64,000 bases of DNA, taken from NCBI GenBank assembly GCA_910574895.1, contig CAJTDQ010000002.1, positions 186,001 to 250,000 on the forward strand. Direction: 5' to 3'. Shown in pieces: positions 18,956 through 28,841 of this stretch. Source of the DNA: Eubacteriaceae bacterium (GTDB lineage Bacteria > Bacillota > Clostridia > Lachnospirales > Lachnospiraceae). The position numbers and the translations under genes were made by a program. Position 1 is the first letter of the stretch. Every line of letters starts with the position of its first letter. Below the pieces are notes generated by a model. It was not told the DNA's origin, made no database searches, and saw only the letters and a program-made list of their open reading frames with translations.

Positions 18956-21900
18956 ATTAATGTATCCCTTTCTTCAAATGGTATAATCGATGTTACAACT
19001 GGTGCAGATGGTCCTACAGTTCCATTTGATTTCATCTTATCTCCAACAGTAATACATTGTCCTTTTTTTAATTTTTGAACCTCTGGAATCCAATCAACTT
19101 CACCAGTGACATCTAATTGTTTTGCAGTTTTTATTATTTCATTATCCGTAGGCTTAAAATATAGTTTAAACGAGGCTTGTAATAATCTGACAATTTCATC
19201 ACTTTTTAATACCGCCAATGACTGTGTCGCAAACCATGCAGACCAACCAAATTTACGTCCCTCCGTCAATATAGCTGCACTAGGTGATTTCATTGCATGA
19301 GATAGGTTTTGTGCTTCATCTAGTACTACTACAAAAGGCTTATCTTTTGTCCCAAATTTCTTTGTATAATACCACGCATCCCACAGCATCATTTCAGTAA
19401 TGATAATTTTCATTTCTTGGGTAAACATAGCAAGCTGAATAATATTAACCTTCGAATCATCTGAGTACAATATATCCCCCCAATTGTATTTAGAATCGGA
19501 CGTGAAGTCCACAGTTCTAAAGAATGGAGACATTTTCGATAATACTGACTTTGCTGTCTTATTTTGTTCTACAATTTCCTCTAGTTCATCTTTAAATATT
19601 TTCATATTCATTTTATCATTATATTTTATTAATCCATTATATGCAGCATCAAAAATAGCTGCATATTGTTGATCTCCAAAGTCATAAACATGGGCAAAAA
19701 TATCTGCTAGTCTAGCTGCCACATCTGATTCCTTCTCCAAAATCATCTGACCAGCCAATTCGACTTGATGTCGCTGAAACGGATTAATGTGGACTCCTGT
19801 ACTATATACAATATGCTGATTAATCCTATTATCTAAGCCATCCTTAAATGATTGTTCAAGTTGCTGTTCCATAAAACCTTCTGTGTAATCAAATATAACA
19901 GAGGAAACTTTATATTTTGCCAATTCATACAACATAGTTTGAATACTATATGTTTTTCCCTGACCTGAGGTTCCTGTTATAAGCAAATGCCTATTTGCTA
20001 AAGCCTTATTTCCAAACTCCCAATATACCTGATGATTGTATTTATCCTTTCCAATCAAAACACGAACATCTGATTTTAAATTGTTGTCAAGCTCAGCTTT
20101 ATCTGCATTTGATTCTTCCAAAGCATTTCCCATGTCATTTGAAACCTCTTCACTTTTTTCCTCTACTATTTCGACTTCTTCATTATGCAGTTCAATAATA
20201 TCAGCAAGATTTTCTACTTCCACAACAAGCTGGAAATCTACTGTACTAATTTCTTTCATATCTGTTGCAAGCAAATTGACACCTTCTTTTTTGTTTTTTT
20301 CAACAATTAATACATCTTGGTTTAAGATTTCTCTTTCTTTCGTACACTCTTCTCTAAAAGATATTACTCCAGCTTTTCCCATCTTTGGAATTAGTAATTC
20401 AACTATTTCATATTCCTCATTTAGCAATTTCCTTCGTAAGTCTGTTTTAGTTACTGTTTTCCATACATCGTTATCCTTATCTACTTCATATAACATCATT
20501 TTTTCTGCATTAACCAAAACTTGCTGCATAAAGAAATTTCTAAAAAATCTGATCTTTATATTTTTCTGTAAACACGGTCCAAATTCTAAAATTTCATCAA
20601 ATATTTGTTTCGTCCTAAGTGCCTGTCTAATTCCTTTCTCAAGATAGTCTGACTCAACTTTTCCTATTTTAACTTCTATTGGATAAAATGTTATTTTTAC
20701 TTTTTCACCATTCAATATCCCTACCAAGAGCAAATCATCACTTGTTTGTCCTTCAAATCCCATATTCTTGGCGGAAAAAATAGACCCTCTCTGAGATAAT
20801 CCCACCGAACCAGAAACACGTAATATTTCCTCTAAAGAAACCGGAACCCAAATAACATTATCAATTGAATATCTTTTCACTGCTAATTTCATTGCGGATA
20901 AAATGCTTAATTTTTCAACTGGAAAATGTGATTTATATGAAAGCATACGTAGGAGCCAATCTCCATTCAACGCATTAAACATATTTATTATCTTCTTTGA
21001 ATTGCTTTGAACATCATTAACACCATTCGCTTCCAAATAACGAGATATTGCAATTTGATATTGCTTTGATTTTTTCGTTACTGTAATTGCATCATATCCA
21101 CTTGATGTCATGTTATACTGATCACTATAATGGATTATCAATAAATCCTTGGAACTTGAATCACTTTTAAAATAATTTAAATCTACTTTTGGATTAATAA
21201 ATGTAACCCAATTACTTGCTTCATATATTTTATCTAATATATTCTGTTCACTAACCCCCATCTTCAATGCATAGCAGGAACTGTTTCTATAGGTATCTCC
21301 ATTCATAGATGCATTCAATGAATTATAATCAACAGCAACTTTAAGTAATTTTGAATCCAAATTGGCATATTTTATTCCAAAACCAGTTCTATATGAATCT
21401 CCTAACATCTCAGATGGTACTCCAGAGGAGATCCCCCCCATAACAACACCAGATGGAATATCTCCCATTTCCGTTGTAATTGCTTGATGATCATCGTCCA
21501 ACTCCATAAAAGTAATATGCGCATACTCAAATGAATCTGTTAATTTTTTATAATAGAATTCGACATTATCCCTATAAACATGGATAACCTCTTCAACACT
21601 CATATTATCAACTTTTACTTCTATTCCCAAAGATTTTACCAATATTTCAGGGTTGTCAATTTGTGACATTAACTCAAATGCATTATCCATTTTTGAATCT
21701 TCATACATAGTAACCTGAATAGGGATAACATTCTTGTTTTTTGTAGTGTTTAATTCACGTATATAGTATTTAACCACTCCCTGTACTATTTCCCTACAAT
21801 CACCTGTATTAATCAAATTAATGCGTATAGGAGTACTTATATCTGCCGAAAACAAATAACTAAAATGTTCAACAAATTCTCTAATTTTTTCTGCTACTAA

Positions 21901-24087
21901 TTTTGAAACAAAATCTTTCGATCCTTTATATCTCGGCAAATCTTCTTCTACATATATTTTCCATTCTGGTGAATGAATTTGTTCAACAGGCATAAAAACA
22001 TTAGGGCTATTAGTTAATGGATCAATATTAATATAAGGAAGCAATGATGTGTGCTGAAATTTTCTGATTAGATCTGTTTCATTTTCGTCTATTCCATCTA
22101 TAATTTGATCGTTAATATATAATTGATAGGCAATATTGATAGGATGAAGTGGAGTCAATAAAATCTCCATATCACCATAACATTTTTTAATAACACCAAG
22201 CTTGAATAAACCTTTTTCTTCCTCAGTTAAATAGGCTCCTTCTTTAATCGAACCAGCTGCTTCAATCACCTCGTCTAAATATTTTTTATATAACGATTCT
22301 ATCTCACTACTTATATAAACCAAACTAGGTACTTCTTTTTTTGTTCTAAAATACTCTATAATTGCATCAAAAGCGACCCTCACTCCATCTGGAAGGCAAA
22401 TAGGTACTGATTCTAATTTTTCATCTGGTCCTTTCTCCTTGGCTAAAGGACTTCCCAATTTGATATATTTTTTTTCTAAAAATAAACTTTTTCGGAATTC
22501 GTCTCTTGTATAATATTTCTTTGTTCCAAATACAAGACTATTCTCCCCCTGCATTTCAAAATTACATTTCTTTGTTTTTTTCAAATACCATAGTTTCATT
22601 CCTTCAATTACTGTTGGTTTTTCAATTGCAAAAGTTTTAATTATAGGAATAACAAAATTGGTTGTAGATAATGTAAAGTACACATTTTCGTTATCTTCTT
22701 CGTATGGATATTCATCACTTATGCCTATCGAAAGAGAATCTTGTGCAGCTAATGAAACAACTTGATTATTTTCCGAAATGAAAATACTCTGCTTGTTAGA
22801 GCCATATTCATTTATTATTATTTCATCTTCTTCTGAATTTATTCTAATCGCATATTTATCTTTTATACGCATCTCGACAGAATATTGAGTCTTTATTGAT
22901 TCAAGCAATAGTGGATTACATCTTAATACTGCAATCTTGAATTCAAATTTTGTACCTTCAAATTCGTACTGAAAACGGCCAAACAATGCGACATCCTCTA
23001 TATCTGTTAGTTTTACAATCAATTTTTTTCCACTGCTAGTTACAGATAAAAATGATTGAAATTCTTTAAATATAGTAATACCAACACCTTTTGTAAATTC
23101 AGAGAACAATAACTGAAACTTAACTTGATCTTGGCTACTATCTATGAAAACTAATAAATTTCTTGTTCTACTTTTTACTTTTGATGTTCCTTCTTCTTTG
23201 TCCCATATTGTCGCATTCGAAATTATAGGATAGTATTCAATTGGCGATTGGTTTTTTTTACGATTAACATATTTTTCTACTTGTGAAAATCCTACATCTT
23301 TCCAATCGTCTTTCGAAAAAACTTTAGCTCCATCTTCTCCATATATATTTTCAAGTTTAGAAAAATCAGCTCCATAACTATGAATCTCAGATATTTTCAC
23401 AAAATGTTTGTGATTACTCTCCAATCTCTTTTTTAATTCAGTTCCAGACAACAAAGGCAATTTATCATCTGGAAATAACTCAAATTTTTTATATTCATCA
23501 GAAGTAATCTGTGAGTCAGCCAAACACTGTATTATATCTTCATACTCAAAAATAGTTGCAGTTGTTCCATCTAGTTCTTTACTTTTGTTTTCCAAATACT
23601 GTAAAAGAATTATCTTATCTAGATCACTATATCCTGTCTCATTAATTTTTCGATTAATGTCCATTTCTATAGTTGCGATATTTAAAGGCATACCTTCTTT
23701 TCCCAAAGAGCCTGCACCACCTAAAATACTATCTAAGGAAGAGCAATGAATAAATAATATTGCACTATTTTCGTAATCAGGATAAACACCAACCATATTT
23801 CTTAGCGTTGCTAAAAAATCAGGGTGTGGTCCTCCTTCCATTGCTGCAGCAACAATCAAATCAACATTTCCAAATGTCAACTTGTATGAATCGTATTTTT
23901 GCTTTCTCTCTTTATCTTCATATACAAATGAACTAGCGATAATATTTTTTTTCAATTCTTTATACAGATTTTTCACTTGCTCCTCTGTCTCAAATTGAAT
24001 ATAATATTTATCACCCGAATTAAGTTCATTAGTTTTAAAAAATGTTATTATTTTTTCAGATATATAACTATAAAATATATTTAACAT
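18952..24087 (-). CDS. dptH: DptH, HerA-like ATPase of phosphorothioate-dependent restriction
   Basis: About 1711 aa, the expected size for DptH. The large N-terminal part is family-specific. The C-terminal third is a HerA/FtsK-type ATPase, with Walker A ITGTSGQGKTYS near residue 1375 and Walker B FVVVLDEAQN near 1590. With DptF and DptG it restricts DNA lacking phosphorothioate marks. The frame is open to 24120 from a TTG; the ATG chosen here has GGGG 9 nt upstream and the next residues MLNIFYSYISEK look like a natural start. It overlaps the dptG stop by 20 nt. Confidence 0.92.
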   Translation of the reverse strand: MLNIFYSYISEKIITFFKTNELNSGDKYYIQFETEEQVKNLYKELKKNIIASSFVYEDKERKQKYDSYKLTFGNVDLIVAAAMEGGPHPDFLATLRNMVGVYPDYENSAILFIHCSSLDSILGGAGSLGKEGMPLNIATIEMDINRKINETGYSDLDKIILLQYLENKSKELDGTTATIFEYEDIIQCLADSQITSDEYKKFELFPDDKLPLLSGTELKKRLESNHKHFVKISEIHSYGADFSKLENIYGEDGAKVFSKDDWKDVGFSQVEKYVNRKKNQSPIEYYPIISNATIWDKEEGTSKVKSRTRNLLVFIDSSQDQVKFQLLFSEFTKGVGITIFKEFQSFLSVTSSGKKLIVKLTDIEDVALFGRFQYEFEGTKFEFKIAVLRCNPLLLESIKTQYSVEMRIKDKYAIRINSEEDEIIINEYGSNKQSIFISENNQVVSLAAQDSLSIGISDEYPYEEDNENVYFTLSTTNFVIPIIKTFAIEKPTVIEGMKLWYLKKTKKCNFEMQGENSLVFGTKKYYTRDEFRKSLFLEKKYIKLGSPLAKEKGPDEKLESVPICLPDGVRVAFDAIIEYFRTKKEVPSLVYISSEIESLYKKYLDEVIEAAGSIKEGAYLTEEEKGLFKLGVIKKCYGDMEILLTPLHPINIAYQLYINDQIIDGIDENETDLIRKFQHTSLLPYINIDPLTNSPNVFMPVEQIHSPEWKIYVEEDLPRYKGSKDFVSKLVAEKIREFVEHFSYLFSADISTPIRINLINTGDCREIVQGVVKYYIRELNTTKNKNVIPIQVTMYEDSKMDNAFELMSQIDNPEILVKSLGIEVKVDNMSVEEVIHVYRDNVEFYYKKLTDSFEYAHITFMELDDDHQAITTEMGDIPSGVVMGGISSGVPSEMLGDSYRTGFGIKYANLDSKLLKVAVDYNSLNASMNGDTYRNSSCYALKMGVSEQNILDKIYEASNWVTFINPKVDLNYFKSDSSSKDLLIIHYSDQYNMTSSGYDAITVTKKSKQYQIAISRYLEANGVNDVQSNSKKIINMFNALNGDWLLRMLSYKSHFPVEKLSILSAMKLAVKRYSIDNVIWVPVSLEEILRVSGSVGLSQRGSIFSAKNMGFEGQTSDDLLLVGILNGEKVKITFYPIEVKIGKVESDYLEKGIRQALRTKQIFDEILEFGPCLQKNIKIRFFRNFFMQQVLVNAEKMMLYEVDKDNDVWKTVTKTDLRRKLLNEEYEIVELLIPKMGKAGVISFREECTKEREILNQDVLIVEKNKKEGVNLLATDMKEISTVDFQLVVEVENLADIIELHNEEVEIVEEKSEEVSNDMGNALEESNADKAELDNNLKSDVRVLIGKDKYNHQVYWEFGNKALANRHLLITGTSGQGKTYSIQTMLYELAKYKVSSVIFDYTEGFMEQQLEQSFKDGLDNRINQHIVYSTGVHINPFQRHQVELAGQMILEKESDVAARLADIFAHVYDFGDQQYAAIFDAAYNGLIKYNDKMNMKIFKDELEEIVEQNKTAKSVLSKMSPFFRTVDFTSDSKYNWGDILYSDDSKVNIIQLAMFTQEMKIIITEMMLWDAWYYTKKFGTKDKPFVVVLDEAQNLSHAMKSPSAAILTEGRKFGWSAWFATQSLAVLKSDEIVRLLQASFKLYFKPTDNEIIKTAKQLDVTGEVDWIPEVQKLKKGQCITVGDKMKSNGTVGPSAPVVTSIIPFEERDTLI

Positions 24088-25450
24088 ATTGCGCATCCCC
24101 ACTATCTGATCTCTTTTCAAGCAAGTTCATTTTTTCAAAAAGTTCAACAATCCGTTTCTTTGATTCTCTATCAAAAAGAAGTCCTCTTTTTTCAAATTCC
24201 TCAAACAACTTCGTAAGCTTTATTTTTCCACTATATTCATTCAAAATAATTCTAGTAAACATTATTATGTCACTATCATAAACACTCAATGTATATCCAT
24301 ACATTCCTCTAAATTTACCAAAGTTCTTTTGAATAAAATTTATAAATTTTTTGTTATACCCATTATAATGAGACTTTCTTCCACCATTTATAAACTGGTA
24401 ATCTATTGTTTCAAATAGTTTTTTTATTTCCACTGACACTTTACATAATGTATCTTGATTCTCACTATATTTACATCCACTATAATCTAGCGGAATCCAC
24501 TCTTGATATAATTTCCGAAGATTCACTATTTCTTCGGCAACTTGACTATCATGTTCCGAATTGTTAAAGAGCTCGTAGAAACCAATATAATCAGTATGCA
24601 CAGAATCTTTATTGTGTGATAGCAATTCCATCACTACAGAATGTGAAAACATATTACTCATTTTATCCTTAACATATTTCCACCCGTATTCGTATCCTGG
24701 ACGTACCCTTGTTACTACTTCCTCATGTAGCGTAAGAAATATATTTTCAATTTCATTCTTATCGCCTTTTTCAAATTTGTTAAGTTTGACTGCTAACTGA
24801 GTTACATAGAACATATAATAGTATGCCAGAAATCTAGTTATATTATCCTGATACAATTTTGTATCTTTTATTAAAGTTTCAAAATCTTTAACAAACACTT
24901 TCTTAACATACGGCAAAAAACAATTCGCCGGAGCAATATTACTTACATTATCATTTTGATTTTCATCTAATGAATCAAATACGAGCATTTCTAATATATT
25001 TGTGTCTTCGGAATCCTGAATCTTTTTATAAGCTTCTTTCAAATTAGATTCTTCAACGAACAAACTATATATATACTCTGCAACCTGTTGTTGAGTAATA
25101 TTGCAGTCTATATAGCTTAATGCTTTAACATTAATCGGAAGAAGTTTTTTATTTACAAAATATATATCCTCAATAATGTAAAATAACTTTTCAAAGTTTT
25201 CATCTGTGCAGTCATCCATTTTTTCATGCATTCTTCTTTTTAATTCTTCAAAATCAAGTTTTTTCTTTGCAGGATTATCTGAAATAATGCGCGAAAACGC
25301 CCCAACTACTCCAGAAAAATCTTCATATTGATTTTTATCATTTTTTGTTCTAAACGGAACAAGTGCATCATCACCTTTATGCTTTTTATTTTTGTTAAAG
25401 ACATCATTAATTCCATTTTCATCTTCAAAAATGAACCATGTTTTTTCCAT
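24068..25450 (-). CDS. dptG: DptG, phosphorothioate-dependent restriction protein
   Basis: 460 aa, soluble. No enzyme motif is recognisable, as is usual for DptG. Identification rests on length, position between dptF and dptH, and the general run of the sequence, so it is partly by context. GAGGAG precedes the ATG, and the start overlaps the dptF stop by one base (TAATG), indicating translational coupling. The protein works with DptF and DptH in damaging DNA that lacks the dnd modification. Confidence 0.85.
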   Translation of the reverse strand: MEKTWFIFEDENGINDVFNKNKKHKGDDALVPFRTKNDKNQYEDFSGVVGAFSRIISDNPAKKKLDFEELKRRMHEKMDDCTDENFEKLFYIIEDIYFVNKKLLPINVKALSYIDCNITQQQVAEYIYSLFVEESNLKEAYKKIQDSEDTNILEMLVFDSLDENQNDNVSNIAPANCFLPYVKKVFVKDFETLIKDTKLYQDNITRFLAYYYMFYVTQLAVKLNKFEKGDKNEIENIFLTLHEEVVTRVRPGYEYGWKYVKDKMSNMFSHSVVMELLSHNKDSVHTDYIGFYELFNNSEHDSQVAEEIVNLRKLYQEWIPLDYSGCKYSENQDTLCKVSVEIKKLFETIDYQFINGGRKSHYNGYNKKFINFIQKNFGKFRGMYGYTLSVYDSDIIMFTRIILNEYSGKIKLTKLFEEFEKRGLLFDRESKKRIVELFEKMNLLEKRSDSGDAQYVKYIL

Positions 25451-27218
25451 TAATCATTCTCCTCAAAAGTATATCCATAATCTTCGTCATATGATAGACT
25501 ATATTCCTTTGCTAGTTTTTGAGATAAATCTCGAATAAATATCTTTTCCATTTTAGATCCACCTTGCGATATCTCATTAATAAATTCAACGCATTTAATA
25601 TTTACTCGTTTATCGTTTATATTAGGTACATATCCATTTAACACTCTCTTTAATAATTTGTATAAAGCGAAATCTACATCTAGCTCTGCTTCTTTATCTC
25701 CTGAGTATCTATACTTTAATCTTAGTTCATCTCTAAATATATTTAATTCTCCTTGTCCTAAATCAAGCAAATTATCAACACGCTTTTTAATCTCAATTTT
25801 TTGAACTAGATGAAAATCAGATTTTTTATTTCCAATAAACAATTGCATTTCGTCCTGATTTACCTTTCCATTCCATGCTAATACACCTTTTTCTACAACA
25901 TTATATACATCCTTCAATTCTCTATGATTTCCCGTATTCCATGAATATAATGCTCTCATATATTCTACATAATCTTCATCCTTTGGTAATAAATCTTCCC
26001 TTGACCCAGTCAACCAACAAGTTCTAACATATATTTTTAAAATTTCTTCTTTAACCAACTGCATTGACTTGTCCGAAAAATTTATATGTCTTAATCTTTC
26101 AATTAAAGATAAATAATCAGGTAAACCTCTATCATATATATCAATTACATCATCTGTATTTTCGTAAAAAACAAAAAAATCATCAATGTTTTCGTTTCTA
26201 ATTCTCATTGGATCAACACTAATCATAGAATCCAGCATCTCAGATGAATTTCTTTTTCCAAATAAAGTATTAGGTAATAGAGCTTCACAATAATTAACAC
26301 TATTAATTTTTTGAGGATTTTTTCTCGGCTCTAACGAACCTCTATCCCAATATCGTTCATCAACTATGATCTCGTAGATCATATTAAGCAATGCTCTTGT
26401 TGAAACTATCAATTTATTTTTCACTATATTTTCAACTAATGCATTCACAAGTCCTTGTTGAATTTTATTATCTGAAATCAATTCATAATTTGCTCTTACT
26501 GGACAATCTACCTTCGATGGGCAATCTACACAATTTTTGCAATATTCATTATAAAAAACATTTGTTGAATTCTTTGCAGTAATCTTATTTAAAATTCCTC
26601 TAATATATTTTGAAGACACTCCATCTTTTTCTAATTCATACAAATGATAATCAGCAAAATTAACACTATGAAAATTTTTACATTCCCCTACTGAACAAAT
26701 CATTTCATCTAAAATTCCAGTGTCATCTACATATTTTTTTAATTTAGCAAATCTTCCTTCCCCATCAGCTTCAAGAAAGTTACTCAATGTACCTAAATTA
26801 ATAGCTAAAATAACTTTTTTTACTGAACTATCAAGTTTTTCATCTGCAAAATCTTCCATTATTTCTTTAAGCGTATAGGCCGCCGGCTTATCAATATATA
26901 AACTTGCTGTTGAATCATTATGAACGTAAAACTTATCCATCATTTCCGGATAAACAGATTTACAATATGATAGAATATGTGATTTTCCGTCACCTACACT
27001 TCCACATAACAATATTAATTCTGCATCATTTGAATCATAAGTTTTTTTAGTATAGAAACAAACCTATCTTGTACCGCTCTATCTACATGCATATACATTG
27101 TGTAGTTGTCCGTTTCAGTAGAATCTGCAGATACAACTGCCTCTTTTGAAGATTCTCTCAACCTTGCTAAAATATTCGCAAAACAATTTTGGTTATCTGA
27201 TGTACTCTGAAAATCCAT
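25450..27218 (-). CDS. dptF: DptF, ATPase of phosphorothioate-dependent restriction, frameshifted
   Basis: Two frames together give a full DptF. The first encodes ~59 residues from the ATG at 27218 (frame closes at 27015) and ends VQDRFVSILKK. The second carries TYDSNDAELILLCGSVGDGKS onward, with the Walker A GSVGDGKS, and continues 500+ residues to 25450. A Cys cluster (CKNCVDCPSKVDCP) lies mid-protein. The frames join by a -1 shift at an A7 run (27042-27048). The downstream frame has an ATG-less entry just before the P-loop. The alternatives are a true mutation, phase variation, programmed slippage or a base-calling error. Start chosen by AAGGTGG ~9 nt upstream; an ATG 8 codons earlier overlaps dndA. 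Confidence 0.85.
27042..27048 (-). other. A7 slippery run at the dptF frameshift
   Basis: T7 on the plus strand. Reading cta aaa aaa ctt stays in the short frame that stops at 27015; slipping back one base gives aaa aaa act tat and the conserved continuation into the Walker A motif. No obvious stimulatory stem-loop follows, and no clear internal ribosome site precedes it. Confidence 0.8.
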
Positions 27219-27234
27219 ATTATCATCCACCTTT

Positions 27235-28428
27235 TCAAACATTACTTTTTATTGTCGAAACAAGAAAATCTATGTCATCTTTTGTCGTATATTTATTAAT
27301 AGTAACACGCAAAACTTTTGCAACTTTCTTCTCTAACCCCATAGCACTTATTACATACGATGGTTCCCCCGCACTACATGCAGAACCACTTGACATAGCA
27401 ATTTGTTCACTAATTCTTTTTAAAAATCTTTCATTATAAAAATTAGGTAATTGAATTATCATACTAATCAATCCGGGCATTCTATTGGAAGATGGATTTG
27501 TTAATTTTACATATCCTAAATCCAATAACTTGCTAATCGCATATGTATCCAAATCTTTTATTATCTTTTCATTTTTTTCCAAATCTCTTTTTGCGATTTC
27601 TGCAGCTTTTCCGAATCCAACTATGTTATGTACAGCTAACGTTCCAGCTCTAAATCCGAACTCTTGCTCTCCTCCATGTAATAAAGCTGTTATAGGAGAT
27701 ATTCCATAATCATCACTCATTAGATATGCAGCTCCTATTCCTTTGGGTCCATACAGTTTATGCGCAGAACATGAAGCATAATCAATACACATTTCTTTTA
27801 CATCAATTGGTATTTTCCCAAATGATTGTGTAATATCAGCATGAAAAACTATGTTTCTTTCATGACACTTTTTAGATAATTCAGTAATGTTATTTATTGT
27901 CCCCACTTCATTATTAACATGAATGACTGATACCATTGCTGTGTTTTCTTTTATAAGCTCTTCAATGGTTTTAGATTTTACCTCTCCAGTTTGAGAAACA
28001 TCCGCAAAACTTGCTTCAAATCCTCTATCAACAGATTTAAATTCATTAAATAACGAAAATGTTGGATCGTTGTTCGAATAAATTTCTCCATTTAGATACT
28101 TGCATGTATTTAATGTTGCCTTATGCTCTACTTTAGAAGTAATAATATGATTTTTCCCGTCTAAATAATACTTTCTATAATCTAGATATCCTTTTATAAT
28201 AAAACTTGTACTTTCAGTAGCTCCTGCAGTAAATATAATTTCCTCAGATTTTGCTCCCATCAATTGAGCAACCTTTTCACGCGCTTCTTCAACTGCATCC
28301 TGAGCTGTTTTTGCTTTGACATAATACTTGCTTGATGGATTTCCATATTCTTCTTTTAAATATGGCATCATTGCATCTAACACTTCTTCATCAACCGGAG
28401 AAGTTGCACTATTATCCAAATAAATCAT
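27235..28428 (-). CDS. dndA: DndA, cysteine desulfurase
   Basis: 397 aa, PLP-dependent IscS/NifS class. It begins MIYLDNSATSP, shows the PLP-binding lysine in SAHKLYGPKG near residue 205 and the catalytic cysteine loop SSGSACSAGEPS near 330. DndA takes sulfur from cysteine and passes it, via the DndC iron-sulfur protein, to the DNA backbone. It is encoded inside the dnd operon rather than relying on a housekeeping IscS, and lies between dndE and dptF, a junction between modification and restriction genes. A weak AGATAGG site precedes the start. Confidence 0.92.
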   Translation of the reverse strand: MIYLDNSATSPVDEEVLDAMMPYLKEEYGNPSSKYYVKAKTAQDAVEEAREKVAQLMGAKSEEIIFTAGATESTSFIIKGYLDYRKYYLDGKNHIITSKVEHKATLNTCKYLNGEIYSNNDPTFSLFNEFKSVDRGFEASFADVSQTGEVKSKTIEELIKENTAMVSVIHVNNEVGTINNITELSKKCHERNIVFHADITQSFGKIPIDVKEMCIDYASCSAHKLYGPKGIGAAYLMSDDYGISPITALLHGGEQEFGFRAGTLAVHNIVGFGKAAEIAKRDLEKNEKIIKDLDTYAISKLLDLGYVKLTNPSSNRMPGLISMIIQLPNFYNERFLKRISEQIAMSSGSACSAGEPSYVISAMGLEKKVAKVLRVTINKYTTKDDIDFLVSTIKSNV

Positions 28429-28457
28429 AATTAATACCTATCTCTTTCTTTGCAAAA

Positions 28458-28838
28458 TTATACTGTATCTCCAATACCAAGAGTCTGCAATACATACTTA
28501 TCAACACTACCTGCGTGATTATACATATCCATCAACAATTCACTTCCTCTGTCAATATGTGCCTTTACATACTTTGGAAAAAACTCTTCATCTGATAATC
28601 CTCTACCCTCAATTGTTTCTATTAATATTTTAAAGAAAACTTCATTATCTCCAGTTATTGTTTGTCTATTTAAATCTAATCCTTCGGAATCCGATACAAA
28701 TCCTTCTACTGATGTATTTTCTTTAATAGACCAGGCGATAGCGTGCTTAACCAAAGTATATGGCTTATAATTTGTTCTCGCTTCTAACTCTTCAAAAATC
28801 TCTTGTGTTCTTTTTGATGTCTTTAGTCTAAATATCAT
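28458..28838 (-). CDS. dndE: DndE, DNA sulfur modification protein
   Basis: 126 aa, normal for DndE. The sequence MIFRLKTSKRTQEIFEELE and the lysine-bearing start fit the ribbon-helix-helix-like family that binds nicked double-stranded DNA as a tetramer. GAGGAG precedes the ATG, and the dndD stop is inside that ribosome site, so the two are tightly coupled. It works with DndC and DndD to insert sulfur at specific sites. Confidence 0.9.
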   Translation of the reverse strand: MIFRLKTSKRTQEIFEELEARTNYKPYTLVKHAIAWSIKENTSVEGFVSDSEGLDLNRQTITGDNEVFFKILIETIEGRGLSDEEFFPKYVKAHIDRGSELLMDMYNHAGSVDKYVLQTLGIGDTV

Positions 28839-28841
28839 TTA

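Noticed and set aside
27015-27242. A 75-aa ORF upstream of the DptF P-loop as an independent gene
   Set aside because: Its sequence is the conserved N-terminus of DptF and joins the downstream frame by a single -1 shift at an A7 run.
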